Positions 1 to 10,920 of a stretch of DNA of 64,000 bases are shown here, one piece after another (the first letter of the stretch is position 1; every line of letters begins with the position of its first letter). Under the pieces are notes generated by a model. That model searched no databases. It had not been told where the DNA came from and saw nothing but the letters and a program-made list of their open reading frames with translations. This stretch comes from Prochilodus magdalenae (Eukaryota > Chordata > Actinopteri > Characiformes > Prochilodontidae). Where the stretch lies: contig JAMWET010006982.1 in NCBI GenBank assembly GCA_024036415.1, positions 420,001-484,000 on the forward strand. Reading direction: 5' to 3'. Position numbers and translations under genes: made by a program.

Positions 1-1257
1 TGGCCATCTCAGTCCCCCAGACCTATTCAGCCACAATCCAGACTCATATTAGAAGCTATAGGAAGCATTTAGAGGCTGTTATTTCTGTGAAAGGAGGATC
101 TGCTAAAGGTTTTTTTTTTGGTGCCCAAATTTATGCACCTGCCTACTTTTGTTTAACCAATTATTGCACACTTTCTGTAAATCATATAAACTTCATTTCA
201 CTTCTCAAATATCACTGTGTTTGTCCCCTATATGATATATTTAACTTATTTTTTTTATCCAAACAATCAATGCTTTATAAAGGTAAATCAGGAAAATTAA
301 CAACGCTGCCCAAACTTTCGCACCCCACTGTATTAACAATGTTTGTATTTTTTGGTCTTTTGTGTCTATCGGATGACTATGGTGGGTTGTCTTCATGGAC
401 ATGTTGCTTATTGCTGTTTGTTCCTTGAGACAGCAGTTGTTACATAAGATATAGCCTTGTTTATTATCCTCATTGCCAAACTATCATACCAAACTGGCAA
501 CCCTTAGAACTGGAAACTGGGCTTTTCCATTATTTTAGAAGTTTTTGCTAGAGGCTATGTGAGACCCTTTAAGGTCTAAGGACTATCAGGTTGTGCATGA
601 GGGACCCATGTGGACACTAAAATGTAACCAGTGACTTTTTGTTTAGTAGTGTTTGTGAATCAAAGTACTGGTTATGTGTATTTGTCTAATTTACAGATAA
701 TGAGCATTAAAGCAACATTATGTAACTGTGTGATTATGTAAAACTGTGATGACTTTTCCAGGCCTGCTATAGTGCTATGTCACTCTGGAGTGCTGTCTGT
801 AGCATTACGCTTTAAGGCACCATGTTATCACGTCAGGCTAATTTAAGGCTAAGAAATAAAGAAATAAAATTCATCTCACTCCAAATGTTTAATGAGTCTT
901 TGTCTAGCCTGCGTTTGCAGTAACATAACGGAATAACTTTATTACAGCCAAAATTGTAATTAAATCCTGTAATATTAATATGATTCTTATGGTTCTTATC
1001 TTTCCCTTTTGATGTTGCCTTTGCTGGTGTTGGCCAGAATTCCGACTCGCTGGCATAATCTGATGCACCTCACAGGCATATAGACAGTCGCAATTTCAGA
1101 TATTTACACATGAAACTGTGAGTTAAACCTGTCGTGTCTTATGCCTGGACTGCTTTGTCCATGTGTGTGTTTAGTGGGGAAGTCTACATAGCACATTCAT
1201 AACATCATACATAAACACTACATAACATATTAAAAGATGTTTAAATCAACATTCATT
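1..1257. other. Gene-free AT-rich sequence
   Basis: No coding segment with family similarity and no named repeat was seen. The longest open frame (87-428) is low-complexity, hydrophobic and without motifs. Confidence 0.6.
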
Positions 1258-1259
1258 TA

Positions 1260-1791
1260 CAGGGGTTGGACAATGAAACTGAAACACCTGTCATTTTAGT
1301 GTGGGAGGTCTCATGGCTAAATTGGACCAGCCTGGTGGCCAATCTTCATTAATTGCACATTGCACCAGTAAGAGCAGAGTGTGAAGGTTCAGTTAGCAGG
1401 TAAGAGCACAGTTCTGCTCAAAATATTGCAATGCACACAACATTATAGGTGACATACCAGAGTTCAAAAGAGGACACATTGTTGGTGCACGTCTTGCTGG
1501 TGCATCTGTGACCAAGACAGCAAGTCTTTGTGATGTATCAAGAGCCACGGTATCCAGGGTAATGTCAGCATACCACCAAGAAGGACGAACCTCCACCAGC
1601 ATCACGTAGTGACCTGGCCACTATCCTGCAAGAAGAATGGCTTAAAATCCCTCTGACCACTGTGCAGGACTTGTATATGTCATTCCCAAGACGAACTGAC
1701 GCTGTATTGGCCGCAAAAGGAGGCCCTACACCATACTAATAAATCATTGTGGTCTAAAACCAGGTGTTTCAGTTTCATTGTCCAACCCCTG
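1260..1791 (+). mobile_element. Internally deleted Tc1-like transposon
   Basis: Inverted ends CAGGGGTTGGACAATGAAAC... at 1260 and their complement ending at 1791 are flanked by TA at 1258-1259 and 1792-1793, the Tc1/mariner target. Inside, the left part encodes a transposase helix-turn-helix segment (GARLAGASVTKTASLCDVSR, then ATVSRVMSAY). The right part encodes the transposase C-terminus (LQEEWLKIPLTTVQ... AKGGPTPY). The catalytic core between them is missing, with the join near 1605-1615. At 532 bp it cannot encode an active enzyme. Confidence 0.88.
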
Positions 1792-1793
1792 TA

Positions 1794-2679
1794 AGTGTAC
1801 ATGTTATACATGATATTAAAATGGAGTACTATGTCATTTTACTGAAAAACTATTTTCTAAATAACTGTCCTCATTTATTATTTTGACAAACTATTTTATT
1901 TTGAAATAATTTTTGAAATTTCTAGAAATACAATTTCTGGTGAAATACAAATCTGCCCTTCAGACAGAAATTGTTTTGACACTTTGAAAAATGTCTCTGA
2001 AAAATGACATTGTACTCGATATTAATATCATATAAAACATGCACACCTGATTGACTTATATTTATGTAAGATGTGCATTGTAGACACGCTTAAAGTAAAG
2101 TGTTACTCCTACCCTGCCACCTCACTCATCTCTCGCTGTGTCTTGGAGAATCTCTCTCATTTTTTCAAAATTCCAGCAAAGTTTATTGTTAAGGTTCTAG
2201 CCTCAAAGCCATTCAGGGTGGTCTGATGTAAAATATATTGGTCTATAGAAACTCAGTGAGTCAGAACTGTTTACAGTAGTTGTGATTCAGACATCTGAAA
2301 CGCTTAATTCCTCTAAAAGCTCCCTCACAGAAAGTTATGACAAGAAGTGGTAATGGATACTTTAATAGTAAAGTGATGTCAGGGATGTTGCTTCACAGTG
2401 GTTTAAGTTTTGGGTTGAAACGTTTGTGAACTTCTGGTTCCCACCACTGTAATAAAATCAGAAATAAGTCTGTTTATGTCTAAATAAATAATTATATGGA
2501 GAAATGATTAGAAACATTAATGTAATACACCTGTAAGTCAGGCTGTAGTAAATGAACTAAAGAAGATATTCTCAAATTATTCATGTTACTATGTGCACAT
2601 GTAAAAAACATGTAGACAAAACATATTGTATAACGGTGCACATATACTAAGTAACATCAATGTTGTGCTAATTGTCTGA
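1794..2679. other. Gene-free sequence
   Basis: No coding or RNA gene is evident. A stretch near 2,310-2,460 shares short words (CTAAAAGCTCCCTCACAG; CTGGTTCCCA) with 30,005-30,040 and 54,440-54,470, which hints at an unnamed dispersed repeat. Confidence 0.45.
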
Positions 2680-2870
2680 CAACACAGTTTGTTTACACCT
2701 GAGGTGATAGAGAAAGACTTTATACAATGTTTACACAGAGGTACACACATGTTCAACCAGCAAACCAGAACACAGCTTATTAGATTATTTATGAACTCAC
2801 CGAAAAGAATCAGAGGGCTGTAAATGGATGTGTAAAACTGCATCTAGGCATTTTTACATACCATCTATTC
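2680..2870 (+). repeat. Unnamed dispersed repeat, copy 1
   Basis: Shares with 6855-7075, in the same order and orientation, the words TTTACACCTGAG, TTTACACAGAGGT, a GAGCTCACC-like word and GTAAAACTGCATCTGG/AGG. The two copies are strongly diverged. No coding content. Confidence 0.55.
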
Positions 2871-2989
2871 AGACATCAGAGAACCATTATAAATACAGAA
2901 TAAAGGTGTTGTGTGCTGCTACGTACGGGTGCATATTAATAGCAATATAAAAAAAAAAGCTATATAAAAATGGAGAAGTAATATACAAC

Positions 2990-3653
2990 TCACCACTCCA
3001 CCACTGGCGGAGAGGAGAGCCCTCAGCAAGCTGCTGAACATCATGGACAATGTTCACCATCCTCTGCACAGCACGATCATCAGGCAGAGGAGCTCATTCA
3101 GTGGCAGACTGCTGTCCCAGTCCTGCTCCACAGACAGACTCAGAAAGTCTTTTGTCCCTCAGGCCATAAGACTGTTCAACTCCTCTCAGTACAGCAAATG
3201 AAAAACTCTGTGACACTCTTCATTCCGGTCACTCCAATGGACACACCCCCATCTCTGCACACACTCCCTCCTAAATGCCCTATTTCTATTTATATTGTAT
3301 TATTCTACTCCATTCTGTACTGTTTACACATTTTGCACTGATAAATTATTTATATTACTGCGTACTTGCACTGTCTGTATGGCTGACAACAGCCATCTTC
3401 TTAATTTGCTCAGCAATGGTTTACCACTACCTCCATTTATACTTTATACTTTACACAGACAATAAAGACTCTGTTTTTATACTTTCATACTTTATATTGT
3501 ATCTCTGTCTCTATCTGTACAACACTATCTTGCTTCTGTTGTTACTTCTGTATAGTTTGTATATCTGCTACTGGATGCCTTGAATTTCCCTCTGGGATCA
3601 ATAAAGTATCTATACTATCAATATATATACATATATATATAGTATCAATAATT

Positions 3654-3655
<2 letters not shown>
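2990..3655 (+). mobile_element. LINE 3' end (CR1/Rex/L2 group)
   Basis: The + strand encodes the C-terminal tail of a LINE reverse-transcriptase polyprotein (NVHHPLHSTIIRQRSSFSG, then RLRKSFVPQAIRLFNS), ending at TGA near 3,201. A 3' UTR follows and ends in the typical tail CCCTCTGGGATCAATAAAGT and CTAT repeats. The element is severely 5'-truncated, as usual for LINE copies. Confidence 0.75.

Positions 3656-3749
<94 letters not shown>
3655..3749 (+). repeat. CTAT microsatellite
   Basis: About 24 uninterrupted tetranucleotide units directly after the LINE tail at 3600-3654. The tail itself ends in the same unit, so the tract probably grew from it. Confidence 0.97.
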
Positions 3750-5399
3750 CAAAATGTTTATGAATTTGTATGCTTGCATGTAAATTTTACTCTCAATTAT
3801 GCAGTGCTGGGCTTTATCTAAAAATATTTATTTGATTTGCCATTTGTTGGACCCACCTTGATTGACACGTGGAAGTCAACATACCTGAATGACACAGGGT
3901 AATGGTTTGTAATTGCAAAGAGGAGAGGCGGTGTTTCCAGTTTTACATTCAAGTCACTCAAGCCATCTTTCTAGCTTAGGCATTCTTAGTGAGAATACTA
4001 TTTCAAATGCATGAGAGAGTGCAAAAGCATTTAAGATAAGCTGCATTTTAACAGCAAGGGTACCGCATCTGCCATAACATGCTAATGGCACGTATATGTA
4101 ACAATGTTCACGTAAAGTGCTGCTTAACACCTTAAGTGTCAGCAGACAGGTACTGTTGAGCCACGGTGGTTTCTAGTGTTTACTGCAATTTAGTGTCTAC
4201 ATGAATGTTATTCCTGTTTCCGCTGACCTAGAATCTAGAAGGCAGCTGTGCATGTTTAAAACAAACCTTTAGGTGGAGCCATTGCACTCATATGGGATGA
4301 CATCCGAAATGATTTATTTCTACGCCTTTCTTTCTATATTTCTGTTGTTACACAGTATGTAGCTCTATGAACCAGGCTGGCTTGTTGCGCTGGCATTGCT
4401 ATGCTCTGTTTTCATCACCCTTTAAATCTCTTTGACTCACAATGGCCAGGCCTTTTCTTTTCTTCAGTCTCTTTGAAATCTTGCCTATAGGCTGGATCAG
4501 TTGGTCTCCTGATAAACCAGAATTAAAAAAAAAAAAAGCTTCTTAGAGAGGGCAAGTTGTGTGCTTAGCTCATAATAAAAAGCACGTAAAGCAGCGGGAA
4601 GGTTGTAAGTGGGCACAGTTCTGAGCTAATTTGTAAATATTAGAATAAATAGAAATAGAAATATATTTTAAGTAAAAAATAATTGCCAGTGACTCAGCTC
4701 ATAATTTTTTAGCTAAAAAGAGGCGAGAGAAACTACTCAGTGGTGTGAACCTGATCTCCACCCTTAGTGCTGCATGCACACACAATGATCCACGTTCTGG
4801 TGTGTGAATGTGATTGCTGGCTCTTCGGCAATTGAACAGCTCTCTGCTGTTGTTGCCTTAATCTCACCTTGCGCAATCCAACCGAAGAAGACCACAGAAC
4901 ATGAGCAGTTATTAGTGGGTTTGAGTCAAATCAATTGTTTAAATGCTTCTTTGCGTCCAGATACAAGTTTTGCGCTTAGGGGGAACATGTTTGCTCTTTT
5001 TGTTCTACTGAAACACCAAGATGTGTGTTCGGTAACAATTTGTAAGAAAGCATAAACAGTTTATGGCTCACCGCGTTTTAGTCTCAGAGGAATCCGCTTC
5101 CAGCCAATCCAACTCAGCGATGACAAATCAGTGAAATGAGGTCTGGCAAGGCTTGTACATGCCAGCACTATGCAAAAGTCAAATCAACTTTTGACGTGTG
5201 AGATTTAGAGGTTTTATGAACTGATCTAGTCTTAATGTGTAATTGGGATTGACTGATTTGTTAGAAGCAGACAAAGTCAAAAACAACTTCTATGACTGAA
5301 TTTTAGAGGTGTTTCCAAGAAGCAGGCAAAATATTCTGGCAGAGCTCAGACTTCTGAACAGAAGGGAAGGCAAAAGGTGGGCACATTAAGACTGCAGAA
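3750..5399. other. Gene-free sequence
   Basis: No named element. Open frames such as 4804-5055 lack motifs and show no exon-like ends. Confidence 0.5.
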
Positions 5400-5715
5400 G
5401 TAAGAGGTTAGCGCTGTCGCTACCTGGGTTCCATTCCCAGCCAGGGCACCTAGGGTCCCTTCTGAATGGCGTTTGCATATGGTCCCTGTGTCTGCATGGG
5501 TTTCCTCCCAGTGCTCAGTTTTCCTACAGTCCAAAGACATGTAGTCAGGTGAACTGGACATGCTTTGCCCCCTAGGTGTGAGTGAGCGTGTGTGGAGTGG
5601 TGACCTGTACAGGGTGTTTCCTGCCTTCGATACAATTAGTGCTGGGATAGGCTCTAGGACCTCCTGCGAAGGATTAATAGCTTCAAAGATGAATGAGTTG
5701 ATAACCCGAAACATG
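5400..5715 (+). repeat. Common teleost dispersed repeat (CCAAAGACATG family), + orientation
   Basis: Contains the ordered words GTTAGCGCTGTCGC, TCTGCATGGGTTTCCTCCCA, CAGTCCAAAGACATG, GCTGGGATAGGCTC and a GATGAATGA tail, typical of a very abundant fish repeat. Further diverged copies lie at 7100-7300 (+), 33820-34020 (-) and 36180-36440 (-). Its class (SINE-like or non-autonomous) is not decided here. Confidence 0.7.
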
Positions 5716-6854
5716 AATGACTTGCTCTGTGTTTCTGCTATTCTTTAGACGTGTGATTTTGGTTGTTAAGCTCTCTGAACCCGGGGCGTCAGGTCACGGG
5801 TAACAATGACTAACCAGGGCCCTCCCGAAATCTCTATATCTGAAATACACTGATTTTGGTTGCTAACTTTGATACTACATGTTATTATAGGAATAAACAA
5901 CAAAAAACTGCATCCTCCATGATAAGTTCTGCTTATCTACTGTTGTTTCCTTGACCCCCCCTGACCTCTGCCTCAAAAGCAAAGCTGGTATGATCCTCGG
6001 GCATGGGTGTTGGTGGCTGTCCACTGGTTTTGACCTGTTTAATCCAGTTTGATTAAACAATACATAGGACAAACAACTCTTCACCCATTTCTATCAGAAA
6101 ACAAGTGGTAAACAGTGAATATGTAGTAGTAATTAGCTAACTAGTTATATCTATGGGAATCTACAGCTATAGCTACACTTATAGTTATTCTTAATAAACA
6201 TAGTCTTCTACTATGAAGGTGCTGTAGAATAAATGTGTGTGTGTATTGTATGTACAGAGTTGAATAAGTCCCCCCCTCCTTTAAATTCAAATCACACACT
6301 TATAAAAGAGGTTAGTAAAACAGGTGGATTCCAAAATCCTACATAACAGTCTTAACTTATTCATATTTTCACCCCTCAAAATTCATATACTACAACAACA
6401 GAGCAACAGCAAATGGCGGACTGCATGGAGATGTCTATCATTCCAGGCTGTGCAGGCGATGGCGACCCTTTCCAAGAAATGCTGGAATGTTTGATGTTCA
6501 CCTGTAAATGTGATTGATGTTGACTTCCTATTTATCTGCTCCTTAATCAAGCGAACAGCAGAACTGGTACAGGAGCCAGAATGCAACTGCAGCACCATAC
6601 AAGGTGGAATGGAAAATCAATAAAACAAGCCCCTTTCAGCTCATATACCTTCAGCTCCCACATCTTTAATAAGACCCCAAACTTTAATGTAGAATTTTTA
6701 GTTTGCTATGCACATTTCACACTATCCAAGGTTTGGATAGTTCCTGAAACCTGTGTTTGTTGGGATTGAAAGCAAGTGTCTAACGCAGGTAACGTTAGCT
6801 TTTAGTGAGCTCAAAGTAACTAACATGGCAGACTAAATAGTCTTAAGACTGAAC
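5716..6854. other. Gene-free sequence
   Basis: No feature supported. The minus-strand frame 6383-6598 shows no motif. Confidence 0.45.
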
Positions 6855-7075
6855 TTATTTACACCTGAGTAAATATAGTCTTTGTTTACACAGAGGTTCA
6901 TTTAATTTCCTGGCCTGTGTTTGTTCCAACATGTCTGTGCGAGCCATCACAACAAATTATTCATGAGCTCACCAACAAACGTAAACAGTTCATTCTAGTT
7001 GTTTCATTCTAGGTAGTCTTGTAAAACTGCATCTGGACTTTTTTTCATTCCAACTAAGGTCACATACCTTCTATG
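6855..7075 (+). repeat. Unnamed dispersed repeat, copy 2
   Basis: Diverged partner of 2680-2870: TTTACACCTGAG, TTTACACAGAGGTTC, CATGAGCTCACC and TTGTAAAACTGCATCTGG occur in the same order. Confidence 0.55.
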
Positions 7076-7099
7076 GAAAATACTGACTAAAGGCTTTCC

Positions 7100-7300
7100 A
7101 AGACTGTCCCCTCACAGCAAGAAGAGTCTGGGTTTGGTTCTAGGGTCTTTTGAAGTTTGTGAAGTTTGCATGTTCACCGTCTGGGTCTGAGTGTGAATGT
7201 GTATAAGTCTGCAATGTGATGGACTGGTGGCCAGTTCAGGGTGTTCTCTGCCTTCCACCCATTGAAAGCTGGCTCAGAAAAATTTAGCAGATAAAGTGAG
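7100..7300 (+). repeat. CCAAAGACATG-family repeat, decayed copy
   Basis: Shows CTGTCCCCTCACAGCAAGAA, TTTGCATGTTCACCGTCTG, GATGGACTGGTGGCCAG, CAGGGTGTTCTCTGCCTT and an AGATAAAGTGAGTAAG end. The CAAAGACATG box itself is lost. Confidence 0.6.
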
Positions 7301-7929
7301 TAAGACAGTGCATTCTATGGCACCTTTAAACAGCGTTTCTGCAATCATAACCAAATCAATAAGCCTCGCCAGCTCATCTCTACTGGTGCTATTGAAGACA
7401 CGGGGCACATCTCTCTCATATAAAAGTATGTTCAAGAAAAATAAAGATTGAAAAGAAGATAGAAATGAGGAAGCTGTAAATCCAGCACAACAAGTAATCT
7501 GTGTGCTTCATGCTTTGTCATATGCCAGTTTCCCAGTTCTAAGGACTTGGCCTGCAAGAGAAATGACGGTATTTGGAGAAGTTTGTAGATGACACTACAT
7601 GCAATGTAAATGACTTTTTCTTCTTTGTGCTCGTATTGTGGTTGTGACCCATTGGTGCTCTATCACTCAAGAGAACCTCTTTTCAAAGGGATCATAACAT
7701 CTATGTGAGGAAGTGAAGAACTGTTTGGACAAGCATTTTCATGGATAAGCTACAGCCAAATTTAATGTCCGTTTGTTGGAAAGAATAAAGATTAATAAGA
7801 AAAAAAAAAAATGGAAGTGAACCAAACATATATATTGTACATACATATATATGTAACTGTAATTTACATTCTGTGAATGAATGCAATAATTAATGTCATA
7901 GTACATTACATTCTGTTACATTGTTCTTA

Positions 7930-8355
7930 ATTGATGATTGGATACCTCCACCCTTAGTGTGGATGTTGATCTTGGTGCTTGCCAAGGTACCTCCACACAT
8001 GGACATGTTGATCGTCTCCACTAAGGTAAAAGTGGGACTCGTCACTGAAGATGACATTGACAGGCTGTTAAGGGAAGTGGTCGTAAAGGTCTGTCTGCAT
8101 GTAGTCCTGTGTTATGCAGTCGTCTACCCATGGTGCTGGCACTAACGGGATGACTTACTGCTCACTGAATGTTGTGGCTGTTGGGTCAGTCAGGTGCAGA
8201 GACAAGACCCATCCTTGCTTTTGTCACATGCATGGCCGAATGTAAACTTTGCCCAGTGTGAATCTTTTGCATATCTCATTTTGCCAAAAGTTTTATTCCT
8301 GTCGGTTGATTTCTTCTGGGTGCAACTATTACAACTAACTTTACTTTTGATGACG
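7930..8355 (-). mobile_element. Decayed Tc1/mariner-like family, copy A (partial)
   Basis: Shares with 32530-32960 and 43250-43770 the order CCACACATGGAC, GACTCGTCACTGAAGATGAC, TGCTGGCACTAACGGGATGA, GTCAGTCAGGTGCAGAGAC, and the end TTCTTCTGGGTGCAACTATT ... TTTTGATGA. The transposase sense is the minus strand, and this copy keeps its N-terminal half. Only the right end is present. Confidence 0.6.
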
Positions 8356-8424
8356 ACTGTATATATACACAGTACATACGCTCGCTAAGCACTTTACCTG
8401 GATCTACATTCACAGTCTATACTT

Positions 8425-8510
8425 ACTATATAAATGCACTCTGCAGTTCTACAATTACAGACTGACATCTATCTGTTTCTTTATATACTTTGTGATCCTA
8501 TACTATCCTA
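8425..8510 (+). repeat. Fragment of a fish mariner-type MITE
   Basis: GCACTCTGCAGTTCTACAAT followed by a CATCTATCTGTTTCT word matches the subterminal part I recall for the element family whose short copy lies at 29042-29323. No termini are visible here. Confidence 0.4.
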
Positions 8511-8529
8511 TACAACGTTAGGAAGTAAG

Positions 8530-9720
8530 CATTTCCTTAAATGTGTTTTAGACACAAATCAGTCTCTCTTCCTGATTTTACTTCTGCATACTGGAGTACA
8601 AATCGATCCTTTATTGGTTTTGAGGGAACAGGAAAGGTAGGTTTGCTTTACACCAAGGCACTCTTCCTTCCACATGTAATGACTGAAGATTAGAAAGCTA
8701 CCGGCTATGGCTGCAGCTAACAACTATTTTAATAGCTAAATAATCTCAAAATATTACATTATTCTGAATAGTACATTTAAATTTGACATACATCTGAATA
8801 GACTCTATGTACATATTTATCAGGCAACACGTTAATAATACACAATTTTTGTTCTTGATACTAAACGTCTTGTGCAAAAATTTAAATGCACATTGAAATG
8901 CATTCTAAATAAATGTTACCCTACTGTTTGTCCAGTTTTACAGTAAATGGAGGTCTGGGCTACTATGCATGAGCATTAGTATTTGTTTTTAACCAAACTG
9001 TTGGGTGTTTATGAAGACCTACCTGACTAGCCCTGTAACAAAGAGCGTTTTGACTGTGGCAAACATTAACAGAATGGAGCTGTTATAAAGGACTGTTTAA
9101 AATCCTCCCCTTCATTTGAATAATATCTTACGGGGCACATTACTCAATAGTGCCTACATGGCTACAGTTTTAGACAGTTGGCGCCTTCTGTATTATTTGA
9201 AACCAGTATCCTTGTTCCAAAGAAGAAAAAAATCCAGCTGGTCTGCATGGCTGTTGTGTAACTGAGTGCTCCATGTATATCTAGTCTCTAAACCTCTCCA
9301 CGTTTTACGGAGCTATGCATTTGGCACTTTGTTAACCCATATGTTGGAGTTGTTTAGAAAACAAGAACTGAAGCAGAAAGCATCATTTTCTGCTGAAGCC
9401 ATGGTCACTTTATGCTCATCTTTTGTTTTCTCAGTAAAGCCAGCCTTTGTCACGCATTACATTCCACAGCTTTTGTCACCCGATCATTAGATGTTGATAT
9501 ATTTACTCTTCCACGCATGTTCTGAAGAACACGCCTGTGGGGTAATAGTCTTCATTGTAATGCTCTGGAAATCTTGAGCAGTTATACATTGCTCCAAGAG
9601 TAAATACCACTGACAGAAATAGCAAGCTAATTTTAAAGCAGCTGTTTTAACGGCTTAGTCACACATTTAAAAAGTACACAAATCCCCTACTTGTACACAA
9701 ATTAACCATATTACACACTT
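8530..9720. other. Gene-free sequence
   Basis: No feature supported. The + frame 9266-9490 has no motif. Confidence 0.45.
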
Positions 9721-9721
9721 G

Positions 9722-10295
9722 TCATCAAAAAGAATAGATGCACCCAGAAGGAGGTGTGGGATTGCAATGCTATTTGAAAGGAGGATAATGGTTACCAGTA
9801 ACAGTAAATGATGATAAATTTAGACTGATATGGGCAACATTTATTGAGCTACATGTGCAGAAGTAGTGTCTCTCAGGTTGGGCCCCTGGCTGTGATGTTT
9901 GCTAACGCAACAAGCAGAAGTTTCCACAAGGAGTGTGGTGTCCTGTATAAATCCATCCCATGTAGTTTCATGAAGTTCCTGCAGATTTTGTAGTAGGGGT
10001 GGAGGTGGAGTGACCTCAGGCCTTCTGGTGACACGTGACAACAAACCATTAATCTTAATCTTGTGTCTCCACACATGGATCTCCAGCAAGACAAAAACGG
10101 GACTCTTCACTGAATACGACCCGTTTCCTTTCTCCATGTCATTCTCCATTCACTTCATGACAGTCTGGAAAGGCACCATTGCAGTTGGTGATGTTGATGT
10201 TTTGTTAAGGGCAGTTGTCATAACAGTCTGTTTGCATGTAGTCCTGAATCGTGCAGCCATCTGTCAATGGTCAAAGGTCATCACTGCTTGCTAAA
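9722..10295 (-). mobile_element. Decayed Tc1/mariner-like family, copy B
   Basis: Starts with ATCAAAAAGAATAGATGCACC, whose GCACCCAGAAGG core is the inverse of CCTTCTGGGTGC at the right end of copies E and F, so it is the left terminal inverted repeat. A shared segment (GGGCAACATTTATTGAGC) follows, then GTGGAGGTGGAGTGAC and CAGCAAGACAAAAACGGGAC. The minus strand carries remnants of a transposase C-terminal half, with stops. The right terminus is missing: another repeat begins at about 10,300. Confidence 0.62.
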
Positions 10296-10299
10296 TGTC

Positions 10300-10306
10300 T
10301 GCAATT

Positions 10307-10339
<33 letters not shown>

Positions 10340-10600
10340 CATTTATCTGTATAGCGCTTTTTACAACTAATGCTGTCTCAAAGCAGCTTCACAGAAAAGC
10401 AGTTTATATAAAGGAAAAGAAAACCTTGTCATCCATGTATAGATGTAGGTAAGGGGAACCTGGGTCCAAGCCCCCCGTGAGCAAGCCAGAGGCAACAGCG
10501 GCAAGGAAAACTCCTTTAGAGCAAGGAAGAAATCTTGAGAGGAACCAGGATCTCCATCTCTTCCAACGGCTCGATTGAAACTTTCAAGCAAATGTAAGTC
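10300..10600 (-). repeat. Dispersed fish repeat with a TTGA microsatellite tail
   Basis: An ATCA/TTGA array (about 10307-10339) abuts TCTGTATAGCGCTTTTTACA and then GTGAGCAAGCCAGAGGCAAC, AGGAAAACTCC and TTGAGAGGAACCAGGA, word for word the pattern of an abundant teleost retroelement-derived repeat. Read on the minus strand it ends in the repeat tail, as a LINE or SINE 3' end would. Confidence 0.65.
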
Positions 10601-10920
10601 AGTCGTATTAAAACAAACAAACATGAGCCTGAATTTTCTTGGAACTCACGGTTTCCTGTCTAACGTGCTATTTGAGGTTTGGCACGCAAAAAGATCTGCT
10701 TCTGCTTTTGAAGAACCTCAGGTGCCACATAAAATGTTTGCACGCTTGTTGTCAGTGTAAATAAAAAAATATACAGAAAAACGCAATACATTAATAAGAC
10801 CATCCCGCTTCCTGGAGCCCTATAACGCAACCCCTCTCTTCCGATTGCTCTAATTACTTTTGGGCTCTGAGGCATATTTTCAACAGTGCAAGTCAGAACG
10901 GAAAGTATGTTCAACAGGAT
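10590..10920 (+). repeat. Unnamed repeat R2, copy 1
   Basis: Shares with 13150-13345 and 13560-13690: TGAATTTTCTTGGAACTCA, TTTCCTGTC, TTTGAGGTTTGGCA, GCTTGTTGTCAGTGTAAATA, CATTAATAAGACCATCC and a CTCTTCCGATTGCTC-like word. No coding content. It probably belongs to the non-autonomous branch of the Tc1-like family in this window, since copy C combines both. Confidence 0.55.

Noticed and set aside
87..428. 113-codon + strand frame at the left edge
   Set aside because: Low-complexity, AT-driven composition, no motif and no splice context.
3275..3583. 102-codon + strand frame, hydrophobic and Leu/Tyr rich
   Set aside because: It lies wholly in the 3' UTR of the LINE copy and has no recognisable domain.
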